A stretch of 5,185 bases of DNA. Origin: Oscillospiraceae bacterium (lineage in GTDB: Bacteria > Bacillota > Clostridia > Oscillospirales > Ruminococcaceae). Below are positions 1 through 5,082 of the stretch, one piece after another. The position numbers and the translations under genes are program-made. The notes beneath the pieces were generated by a model. That model saw only the letters and a program-made list of their open reading frames with translations, was not told the DNA's origin and did not search any database. Each line of letters begins with the position of its first letter. The first letter of the stretch is position 1. The stretch is taken from assembly GCA_019413245.1 (NCBI GenBank), contig DXNX01000179.1, positions 1 through 5,185 on the forward strand, read 5' to 3'.

Positions 1-363
1 GTCCCAGTCAAAGGACAGGCCCAGCGCCTTGAGCTGGCTCTTGAAGCGGGCCACGTTCTTGGCGGTGACGATCTCGGGGTTGATGTGGTTCTTCAGAGCA
101 TAGTTTTCCGTGGGCAGACCGAAAGCATCCCAGCCCATGGGGTACAGCACATTGTACCCGCACTGGCGCTTTTTGCGCGCCACGATGTCCAGGGCGGTAT
201 AGCTGCGGGGATGCCCCACATGCAGGCCCGCGGCGGAAGGATACGGAAATTCCACCAGAGCGTAAAATTTCGGCTTGGAATGGTCGATCTCGGCGTGGAA
301 CGTGTGTTCGTCCTGCCACACCTTCTGCCATTTGGCTTCCACTGCTTTGAAGTCGTACTTCAC
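1..363 (-). CDS. leuS: Leucyl-tRNA synthetase, N-terminal part (3' end outside window)
   Basis: Charges tRNA-Leu with leucine in the cytoplasm (class I aminoacyl-tRNA synthetase). The visible 121 codons run in frame to the window edge and match the LeuS N-terminus: the opening MKYDFKAVEAKWQKVW, then FPYPSAAGLHVGHPRSYT with the class I HIGH signature as HVGH at residues 48-51, then YPMGWDAFGLPTENYA at about 74-89 (start of the catalytic Rossmann fold). A full LeuS is usually a little over 800 residues, so about 85% of the gene lies beyond base 1. The start is GTG at 361-363; it is preferred because the family begins exactly here and GGGGAG lies 9 bases upstream. The gene follows rsfS after only 35 bases, which leaves no room for a T-box leader, so it is probably read through from the operon. 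The identification is secure; only the missing remainder cannot be judged. Confidence 0.97.
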   Translation of the reverse strand, partial: MKYDFKAVEAKWQKVWQDEHTFHAEIDHSKPKFYALVEFPYPSAAGLHVGHPRSYTALDIVARKKRQCGYNVLYPMGWDAFGLPTENYALKNHINPEIVTAKNVARFKSQLKALGLSFDWD

Positions 364-372
364 GGTTGATCT

Positions 373-378
373 CTCCCC
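373..378 (-). promoter_or_regulatory. Ribosome binding site supporting the GTG start of leuS
   Basis: On the coding strand GGGGAG is followed by 9 bases and then GTG. There is no ATG in this frame that would keep the conserved LeuS N-terminus, so this purine run decides the non-ATG start. It sits in the 35-base gap after the rsfS stop. Confidence 0.7.
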
Positions 379-398
379 ACTATTTTACAAAATCGTAT

Positions 399-761
399 TT
401 ATTCGGCCGGTTTCATCCATTCGGCGGCGGGCATTTCGGCGGCGTCGGCCCAAAGGTGTTCCAGGTCGTAATAATCATGAGCTTCCTTGGTAAACACATG
501 CACGATGACACTGCCGTAGTCCAGCAGCACCCAGCGCTTGCCGTCATGGCCTTCGCTGCGCAGCGGGTTGACCCCCTGCTGCGACAGAGCAAAGTCGGCC
601 TCATCCGCCAAGGCGCCCACATGGGTGGTGGACGTACCGGTGGCGATGACGAAGTAGTCGGTGACGGTGGTCAGGTCCTCGACCTTGAGCACGCGGACGT
701 TCAGTGCCTTCTTGGCGTCCAGAGCACGGGCCAGTTCAATGGCCAGGGTCTTGCTATCCAT
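399..761 (-). CDS. rsfS: Ribosomal silencing factor RsfS (Iojap/DUF143 family)
   Basis: Binds ribosomal protein uL14 (L14) on the 50S subunit and blocks joining with 30S, lowering translation in starvation or stationary phase (established for the family). The 120-residue protein has the normal length and the family signatures in order: a helical N-terminus, TDYFVIATGTS at residues 34-44, a Gly-rich turn before W77, then WVLLDYGSVIVHVF at 77-90 and YYDLEHLW at 97-104, the region that meets uL14. ATG at 761 is preceded by AAAGGAG with 9-base spacing (771-777). It starts 26 bases after the LCP stop and ends 35 bases before leuS. In B. subtilis the orthologue is yqeL, just after yqeK; here the LCP gene separates the two. 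The stop is TAA. Nothing looks damaged. Confidence 0.97.
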   Translation of the reverse strand: MDSKTLAIELARALDAKKALNVRVLKVEDLTTVTDYFVIATGTSTTHVGALADEADFALSQQGVNPLRSEGHDGKRWVLLDYGSVIVHVFTKEAHDYYDLEHLWADAAEMPAAEWMKPAE

Positions 762-787
762 AGTTCTGTTCTCCTTTAATGTTGCAC

Positions 788-2782
788 TTACGCGGCGTTA
801 TCCTCGCTGGCGGAGTCGGCGGAATCGCCGCCGTCCTCAGTGGAGGAGGCATCGCCTTCGGGCGCCGCGGTCGGGGTGTCGTAAACGTACTCGCTGCTGG
901 TATCCACGCCGGATTCGGCAGCGGCTTCATTGACCTGTTCGTTGATGGAGGCCATGAACTGCACGTTGGGGTCGGAAGCGGAAACGCCGCTCACATCCAG
1001 CACGTTATCCACCACCTGGAGTTCGCTGGCGTCCACGGGACCGGTGTTCTCGCGGTAATAGGTGTTGAGCAGGTCGGCGGTTTCCTGACGGGCCACCACG
1101 ACCACGTCGTTGTTGTTATAGGTGATGCCGCCCATATACACCGGCACCTGGGCCAGCATGATCTTGTCGCTGGAAACGCTCATCAGGCTGACCGCCACGC
1201 TGATCAGGTCGGAGATGCTCAGGCTGGTATCCACCATGCTCAGGTAGAAAGGCAGGTTCTTGGCGATATCCCACGGGGTCATGGAGCGCAGCTTGGCGAA
1301 CATGGCGGCGTAGAAGTAGCGCTGGGTGTTCAGACGGCCCAGGTCGCTATTGGCGTAGCTGTGGCGGTTACGCAGCAAAAATTCCGCTGCGGCGCCGTCC
1401 AGGTTGCGGTAGCCCTGTTCCAGAGAGCTGCCCTGGTAGGACATATCCTGGGGAATATAGCAGTACACGCCGCCCAGAATATCCACCAGCTCCACCAGTT
1501 TTTCCAGACGGATGCTCACATAGCCGTCAATGGGGATCTGGAACTCCTTGCTGACTTCCTCGCACAGGGCATTGAGGTTGTTGTAACCGTCGGAGCCCTG
1601 GGTCTTGGCAATGGCGTTGATCTGGTAGTTGCCGGAATAGCTGGCGTCGGTGGTGACGAAGATGTTGCGGGGAATCTGCAGCATCTTCACTTCGCCGGTC
1701 TCGTTGTTGAAGTGCATCCACATGATCATGTCGGTCATGCCGTCATTGCTCTGGGAGTCTTCCCCGGAGCCGTCCTCGGTGGAACGGTCGATGCCCACCA
1801 GCAGGATGTTCATTTCCTTGCCGGCAAATTCCTTGGGGGTATTCAGCAGCTGGTTGAAGGTCAGGTTGCCGCCGGTTTCGGGGCGCAGGGCGTTCATGAT
1901 CAGCGCCAGCGTGCCGCCGAAGATAAGGACCAGCACCAGCAGGGTGACCAGAACGACCTTCCACCAGGCTTTTTTCTTTTTCTTGCCGCCCTTTTTGCCG
2001 CCGTCGTCATTGCCGCGGCCTTTGCGGCCCTTGCCGGGACCCTTGGGGGGCTGTCCGCCGGCGGAAGCACCGCTGCTGCGGCGGCCGGAAGCGGAGGAAG
2101 CGCTGCCGCTGCGGGCAGAGCCGGAGGTGCCGCGGACGGCCTGGTCCGCGGGCTGTTCGCCCGCCTGTGCCGTCTGATTGGCCTGGGCCGTACGGGCCGC
2201 GCGGGCGGCCTGCCGGGCCTCATACTCGGCATCACCGTCAAAATCATAGGCGGGGCGCTCGCCCTGGGTGGACCGCAGGTCCAGGTGCTGTACCTGCGCA
2301 CGGGCGCCGGATGCGGCCTGCTTGGCAGCCGCCTGACGGCGCAAGGCCAATGCCTGGCGCTGGGCCATGGTCAGCTGGTCTTCCCCGGGCTGGGCCGGAG
2401 CAGCCTGCGCCGGACGGGCTGCCGCCTGGCGGACAGGCTGGGTCGGCTGAGCCCGGTTGACGGTACGCTGCTGCGGTGCGGCCTGACGGACAGGCTGCTG
2501 GGCCGCATGCTGGGCAGGCTGATGGATGGTGCGCGGGGCATTTTGTGCGTTTTGTGCCTGACGGGCAGCCTGATAACGCTGCACATCGGCCGGCTGTACC
2601 GGCGTAAACTGGCGGCTGCGGCGGCTGCTGTCGGCAGCGGCCATACGGGCGCGGCGGCGGGCTTCTTCCAGCTGGCTGGAAGAGCCTGCGGCTCCCGATG
2701 TGCGGATGCTGCGCTGCGCGTCGCCGGCATGATACACCGTGCGCTGGGCGTCACCGGTGTTCAGTTTGCGTGGTTCGCTCAT
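788..2782 (-). CDS. LytR-CpsA-Psr (LCP) family membrane protein with long basic N-terminal extension
   Basis: LCP proteins transfer lipid-linked glycopolymers (teichoic acids, capsule and similar) onto peptidoglycan at the outer face of the membrane. From the ATG at 2782 the product has 664 residues. Residues 1-271 are low-complexity, rich in Ala, Gln and Arg, then Gly/Ser, ending in a GGKKGGKKKKK stretch. One membrane segment follows at about 274-296 with basic residues before it, so the N-terminus should be cytoplasmic and the rest outside. The LCP domain spans about 324-500: LLVGIDR (327-333), TDMIMWM (350-356), MLQIPRN (367-373), LVDILGGV (432-439), GYRNLDG (457-463) and RNRHSYANSDLGRLNTQR (471-488). 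A 30-40 residue acidic Ser/Asp/Glu/Ala tail closes it. The usual IPRD reads IPRN and the usual RSD reads MTD. An in-frame ATG 39 bases upstream lacks a good ribosome site. The family is certain; the specific polymer is unknown. Confidence 0.93.
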   Translation of the reverse strand: MSEPRKLNTGDAQRTVYHAGDAQRSIRTSGAAGSSSQLEEARRRARMAAADSSRRSRQFTPVQPADVQRYQAARQAQNAQNAPRTIHQPAQHAAQQPVRQAAPQQRTVNRAQPTQPVRQAAARPAQAAPAQPGEDQLTMAQRQALALRRQAAAKQAASGARAQVQHLDLRSTQGERPAYDFDGDAEYEARQAARAARTAQANQTAQAGEQPADQAVRGTSGSARSGSASSASGRRSSGASAGGQPPKGPGKGRKGRGNDDGGKKGGKKKKKAWWKVVLVTLLVLVLIFGGTLALIMNALRPETGGNLTFNQLLNTPKEFAGKEMNILLVGIDRSTEDGSGEDSQSNDGMTDMIMWMHFNNETGEVKMLQIPRNIFVTTDASYSGNYQINAIAKTQGSDGYNNLNALCEEVSKEFQIPIDGYVSIRLEKLVELVDILGGVYCYIPQDMSYQGSSLEQGYRNLDGAAAEFLLRNRHSYANSDLGRLNTQRYFYAAMFAKLRSMTPWDIAKNLPFYLSMVDTSLSISDLISVAVSLMSVSSDKIMLAQVPVYMGGITYNNNDVVVVARQETADLLNTYYRENTGPVDASELQVVDNVLDVSGVSASDPNVQFMASINEQVNEAAAESGVDTSSEYVYDTPTAAPEGDASSTEDGGDSADSASEDNAA
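2420..2497 (-). repeat. Direct repeat of QPVRQAA inside the LCP N-terminal region
   Basis: Residues 96-102 and 115-121 are both QPVRQAA, 19 residues apart. At DNA level the plus strand carries cggacaggctg at both places. It suggests that the low-complexity region grew in part by short duplications. Confidence 0.6.
2711..2755 (-). repeat. Ten-residue tandem unit with GDAQR near the LCP N-terminus
   Basis: GDAQR occurs at residues 10-14 and again at 20-24, giving two units (GDAQRTVYHA, GDAQRSIRTS). The two DNA copies differ at one base over the DAQR codons (GACGCCCAGCGC and GACGCGCAGCGC). This is a minor internal repeat. Confidence 0.5.
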
Positions 2783-2787
2783 GGGCG

Positions 2788-2795
2788 TCCTCCCT
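2788..2795 (-). promoter_or_regulatory. Strong ribosome binding site that fixes the LCP start
   Basis: The coding strand reads AGGGAGGA, with the GGGAGG core six bases before the ATG at 2780-2782. This favours that ATG over the in-frame ATG at 2821, whose added residues (MPAAPRHQKGRTP) would be translated from the ribosome site itself. Confidence 0.8.
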
Positions 2796-2854
2796 TTTTG
2801 GTGGCGGGGTGCGGCGGGCATGGCCGGGGCATCCCTTTTGGGAATATCGTATGT

Positions 2855-3430
2855 TTATCCTTTTTCTGCAATGCGTGCCTGCAGGTCCTCGCAGGCAGCC
2901 ACAGTCTGCGGGTCCAGGTCCCCGCCCTTCTTTTTCACAAAGGCGATGCTCTGCTGCAGGCTGTGCAGCAAAGCCAGGTCCAGGTCCTGCATTTCTTCCC
3001 GCCGCAGCTGTTCCACCCCGGGATAGTCCCGTTCGGCGCTGGTCGCGTCGGCCATGTAGATGATTTTATCCAGCAGGGTCATACTGGCCTTGCCGGTGGT
3101 ATGGCATTCGATGGCGGACAGAATTTCCGGGTCCGTCACGCCCCATTTTGTGGCGCACAGGATGGCGGCGGCAATGCCGTGCCAGACCGGGACCGGTCGG
3201 GATGCGGCATTTTTAGCCATTATAGCATTGTCGGAAAAAATCTGCAACATTTCCTCTTGGGGCAGTTCCTTTGCGCTATCATGCAAAAGTGCCGCCAGAG
3301 CGGCCTTTTCCTCGTCCGCCCCGTAGCGTTTGGCCAGTTCCACAGCCATATTTTTTACATTTACGGTGTGCTTGTACCGCTTGCGGGACAGGCGCCCTTT
3401 TACCAGTTCCTGGGCTTCTTCACAGGTCAT
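2855..3430 (-). CDS. yqeK: YqeK, HD-domain bis(5'-nucleosyl)-tetraphosphatase (symmetrical)
   Basis: YqeK-type HD proteins cleave diadenosine tetraphosphate (Ap4A) symmetrically into two ADP, removing an alarmone-like by-product of aminoacyl-tRNA synthetases. The product has 191 residues, normal for the family. The metal-site pattern is visible: H21 (RYKHTVNV), HD at 50-51 (LLHDSAKE), H84 (VWHGIAAA), H110 (IECHTTG) and D128 (DKIIYMAD), followed by the typical RDYPGVEQLR at 134-143. ATG at 3430 was chosen because AAGGGGG sits six bases upstream and the family starts here; the same frame stays open back to 3895, but that part lies across nadD and is not protein-like. It lies 55 bases after nadD, its usual partner; NadD-YqeK fusions are known in some mycoplasmas. 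It ends with TAA, 72 bases before the LCP gene. Confidence 0.95.
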   Translation of the reverse strand: MTCEEAQELVKGRLSRKRYKHTVNVKNMAVELAKRYGADEEKAALAALLHDSAKELPQEEMLQIFSDNAIMAKNAASRPVPVWHGIAAAILCATKWGVTDPEILSAIECHTTGKASMTLLDKIIYMADATSAERDYPGVEQLRREEMQDLDLALLHSLQQSIAFVKKKGGDLDPQTVAACEDLQARIAEKG

Positions 3431-3436
3431 GGGTAT

Positions 3437-3443
3437 CCCCCTT
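3437..3443 (-). promoter_or_regulatory. Ribosome binding site that fixes the yqeK start
   Basis: The coding strand reads AAGGGGG followed by ATACCC and then the ATG at 3428-3430. It supports this start over any upstream codon in the same open frame. Confidence 0.7.
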
Positions 3444-3474
3444 TTGTCAGAAAATATCGGTCTGCGGCAGGCAG

Positions 3475-3484
3475 GCGGTACCGC
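3475..3484. repeat. Perfect 10-base palindrome just after the nadD stop
   Basis: GCGGTACCGC is its own reverse complement and begins two bases past the nadD TAA, in the 55-base gap before yqeK. There is no loop and no T-run after it on the transcribed strand, so it is not a terminator. A chance occurrence in GC-rich DNA is quite possible. Confidence 0.3.
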
Positions 3485-3485
3485 T

Positions 3486-4106
3486 TTACACCCGGTCGGC
3501 CAGGCCGTACAGGTTCTTTTGCCGGATGATGCGGCGCACGGATTCAGGCAGGACCCGGCGCAATGTGTCGGCATCCAGCGAACCGGCGCGAATCTGGCTG
3601 GACGCGCAGGGCACCGGCATGGCGTCGGCAAACAGCACCCGGCCGCCATAAGGGCGCAGGGCATCGGCGGCCGCATGCAGGTCGGCACTGTCGCCCCCGG
3701 CGCGGCTCTGCACCACCAGGGTGGCCAGGGCCAGAATGGTCTGCCAGCGATGCCACTGTGTAAAGGTGAGCAGCATGTCACTGCCCAGAGCCAGGTACAG
3801 GGCCGTTCCCGGGTTGGTGTCCCGCAGCATCTGCAGGGTGTGCACGGTATAACTGCGGCCCTGGTGGTCGATCTCCCACCGGCTGACCTCCACACGGGGG
3901 TCCACTTCGGTGAAGCAGCGGCACATGGCCAGGCGCACTTCGCCCGGGGTGGCGCTGGCCGCCTTGTGGGGCGGAATGCCCGCCGGCATGACCAGGACCT
4001 TATCCGGATGAACAGCCGCCATGACGGCCCTCAGATTGTTCATATGCCCCATGTGCGGCGGGTCAAAGGTACCGCCGTACAAAAGCAGCTTGCCCGCCGG
4101 TTCCAT
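3486..4106 (-). CDS. nadD: Nicotinate-nucleotide adenylyltransferase NadD
   Basis: Transfers AMP from ATP to nicotinate mononucleotide, giving deamido-NAD, the step before NAD synthetase. The 206-residue product has the expected length and motifs: GGTFDPPHMGH (11-21, the nucleotidyltransferase (T/H)xGH site), PAGIPPHK (41-48), GRSYTVHTL (83-91), LGSDML (107-112, mononucleotide-site region), WHRW (118-121) and SSQIRAG (169-175, the ISSTxIR site). The ATG at 4106 lies four bases past the yhbY stop. No purine-rich ribosome site precedes it: the bases upstream are the GC-rich end of yhbY. Translation therefore probably depends on ribosomes finishing yhbY. Residues 1-6 (MEPAGK) precede the family's usual start of the first beta strand, which is normal. 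It ends with TAA. Confidence 0.97.
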   Translation of the reverse strand: MEPAGKLLLYGGTFDPPHMGHMNNLRAVMAAVHPDKVLVMPAGIPPHKAASATPGEVRLAMCRCFTEVDPRVEVSRWEIDHQGRSYTVHTLQMLRDTNPGTALYLALGSDMLLTFTQWHRWQTILALATLVVQSRAGGDSADLHAAADALRPYGGRVLFADAMPVPCASSQIRAGSLDADTLRRVLPESVRRIIRQKNLYGLADRV

Positions 4107-4110
4107 GGGT

Positions 4111-4422
4111 TCAGCGGGCCGCAGCCAGCAGCGCGGTGAAGTCGGAGTCCTTGTCCTTCTGCAGGAAGAGCACGAACTTGCGGCCGATGACCTGCACGCA
4201 CTGGGCGCCGGTGGCTTCGGCCAGGATCTCGGCGGCTTCCTTGGCGGAATACTCGCTGTTTTCCAGGACCTTGAGCTTGATGAGTTCCCGGGCGGCCAGG
4301 CACTTGCCCACCGCCTCGATCATGGCGGGGCCGATCTCCCCTTTGCCCACCTGGAACACGGGGTCCAGGCCGTTGGCGGCGCCGCGCAGGGCAGCACGCT
4401 GTTTGCTGGTCAGAGTTTTCAT
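4111..4422 (-). CDS. yhbY: YhbY, CRM-domain RNA-binding protein (ribosome assembly)
   Basis: YhbY proteins are single CRS1-YhbY (CRM) domains that associate with pre-50S particles (known in E. coli; the B. subtilis orthologue is yqeI). The product has 103 residues, typical for the family, and reads LTSKQRAALRGAANGLDPVFQVGKGE (4-29), then the signature ELIKLKVLENS (46-56), then VIGRKFVLFLQ (78-88). The conserved loop GKGG appears as GKGE (26-29), a small departure in the RNA-contact loop. ATG at 4422 has AAAGGA eight bases upstream (4431-4436). It follows rdgB by 27 bases and its TGA stop is four bases before nadD, the usual partner in Firmicutes. In many clostridia obgE precedes yhbY; here ftsY and rdgB do. 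Confidence 0.95.
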   Translation of the reverse strand: MKTLTSKQRAALRGAANGLDPVFQVGKGEIGPAMIEAVGKCLAARELIKLKVLENSEYSAKEAAEILAEATGAQCVQVIGRKFVLFLQKDKDSDFTALLAAAR

Positions 4423-4449
4423 ATCAGAAATCCTTTCGGTGTTGGTTGT

Positions 4450-5082
4450 TTATTCGGCCAGAAAGGCAGGCAGCGCCTGTTCCAGGCGTTCCATGGCGCG
4501 GCCGCGGTGGCTGATGGCGTCCTTTTCCCCGTCCGCCAGTTCGGCGTAGGACCGCCGGGCGGTGTTGGAAACGGTGGTGCCGTCGGGCAGGCCCACCCGG
4601 TCGGGCACGAACAGCGGGTCATACCCGAAACCGTTGGTGCCGGTCAGGCCGAAGGCCACGGTGCCGGGGCATTCCCCTTCCACCGTCAGCTCCCGGCCAT
4701 CGGGCAGCATGAGGCAGACGGCAGAAACGAACCGGGCGGCCCGCTTGTCCGCCGGGACATCCTTCATGGCTTCGAGCAGTTTCTGGTTGTTGGCGTCGTC
4801 ATCCCCGTGCATCCCCGCATAGCGGGCGCTGTACACACCGGGAGCGCCATTCAGGGCATCCACACACAGGCCGGAGTCGTCGGCCACGGTGGCAAGGCCG
4901 GTGGCTTTGCAGAAAGCTTCCGCCTTGATATGCGCATTTTCGGCAAAAGTGGTGCCGGTCTCCTCCGGGTCCAGGTCCACGCCCAGTTCCCGCAGGCTTT
5001 TCACCTCGTGTCCGGCCCGTTCCAGAATACGGCGCAGCTCCTTGAGCTTGCCCTGGTTGTTGGTGGCAGCGCAGAAGATCAT
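4450..5082 (-). CDS. rdgB: RdgB/HAM1 family non-canonical purine NTP pyrophosphatase
   Basis: Hydrolyses dITP, ITP and XTP to monophosphate and pyrophosphate, keeping deaminated purines out of DNA and RNA. The product has 210 residues (family usually 190-210). Motifs in order: ATNNQGKLKEL (6-16, with K12 in the nucleotide site), TTFAENAHIKA (44-54), VADDSGLCVDALNGAPGVYSAR within 67-87 (metal-binding D68 and D69), NGFGYDPLF (150-158) and KDAISHRGRAM (187-197, where the usual KNAISHRG has Asp for Asn). ATG at 5082 is fixed by GAGGAGG seven bases upstream, and the ATGA overlaps the ftsY stop. It ends with TAA 27 bases before yhbY. All catalytic positions I can recognise are present. The function is well supported by the family. 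Confidence 0.97.
   Translation of the reverse strand: MIFCAATNNQGKLKELRRILERAGHEVKSLRELGVDLDPEETGTTFAENAHIKAEAFCKATGLATVADDSGLCVDALNGAPGVYSARYAGMHGDDDANNQKLLEAMKDVPADKRAARFVSAVCLMLPDGRELTVEGECPGTVAFGLTGTNGFGYDPLFVPDRVGLPDGTTVSNTARRSYAELADGEKDAISHRGRAMERLEQALPAFLAE

Larger units (their letters stand above)
1970..2782 (-). other. Low-complexity, basic, predicted disordered N-terminal region of the LCP protein
   Basis: These 271 codons lie before the membrane segment. Ala, Gln and Arg dominate residues 40-215, Gly/Ser residues 216-245, and Gly/Lys residues 246-271. By my count there are about 46 Arg+Lys against 20 Asp+Glu, and no cysteine. Stretches such as QLEEARRRARMAAA (37-50) and MAQRQALALRRQAAAKQAA (139-157) could be helical; the rest looks disordered. 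Typical LCP proteins have only a short cytoplasmic tail. Binding to an anionic partner (nucleic acid, ribosome, membrane lipid) is an inference from charge alone. Confidence 0.75.

Noticed and set aside
366..779. A 137-codon plus-strand frame opposite rsfS
   Set aside because: It is antisense to a clear RsfS protein, has no recognisable family and no ribosome site.
1967..2001. A-rich lysine codons (runs of six and five A on the coding strand) before the LCP membrane segment, as a possible frameshift or slippage site
   Set aside because: The runs are short, are not in the X XXY YYZ register for -1 frameshifting, and no useful alternative product follows. The protein continues normally through the membrane and LCP domains.
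1900..2301. A 133-codon minus-strand frame inside the LCP N-terminal region
   Set aside because: It is a shifted reading of the same low-complexity DNA, with a Pro/Ala/Arg-rich product and no start signal.
2783..2821. In-frame upstream ATG for the LCP gene at 2821 (13 extra residues)
   Set aside because: It has no good ribosome site, and the strong AGGGAGGA site would fall inside the coding part. The ATG at 2782 is six bases after that site.
2831..2845. Short hairpin TCCC-AAAA-GGGA between yqeK and the LCP gene, as a terminator
   Set aside because: The stem is only four base pairs and no T-run follows on the coding strand.
779..3529. A 916-codon open frame on the plus strand, the longest in the window, opposite the LCP gene, yqeK and part of nadD
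   Set aside because: It lies antisense to three well-supported genes, has a low-complexity Gly/Ala/His/Val-rich product with no family resemblance, and has no convincing ribosome site. Long antisense frames are expected opposite GC-rich coding DNA lacking certain codons.
3431..3895. Upstream extension of the yqeK frame across nadD (would give a 346-residue protein or a nadD-yqeK fusion)
   Set aside because: The added part is an out-of-frame reading of nadD, rich in Cys, Pro and Arg, while the ATG at 3430 has a good ribosome site and matches the family start. nadD itself ends in a normal stop with its full set of motifs.
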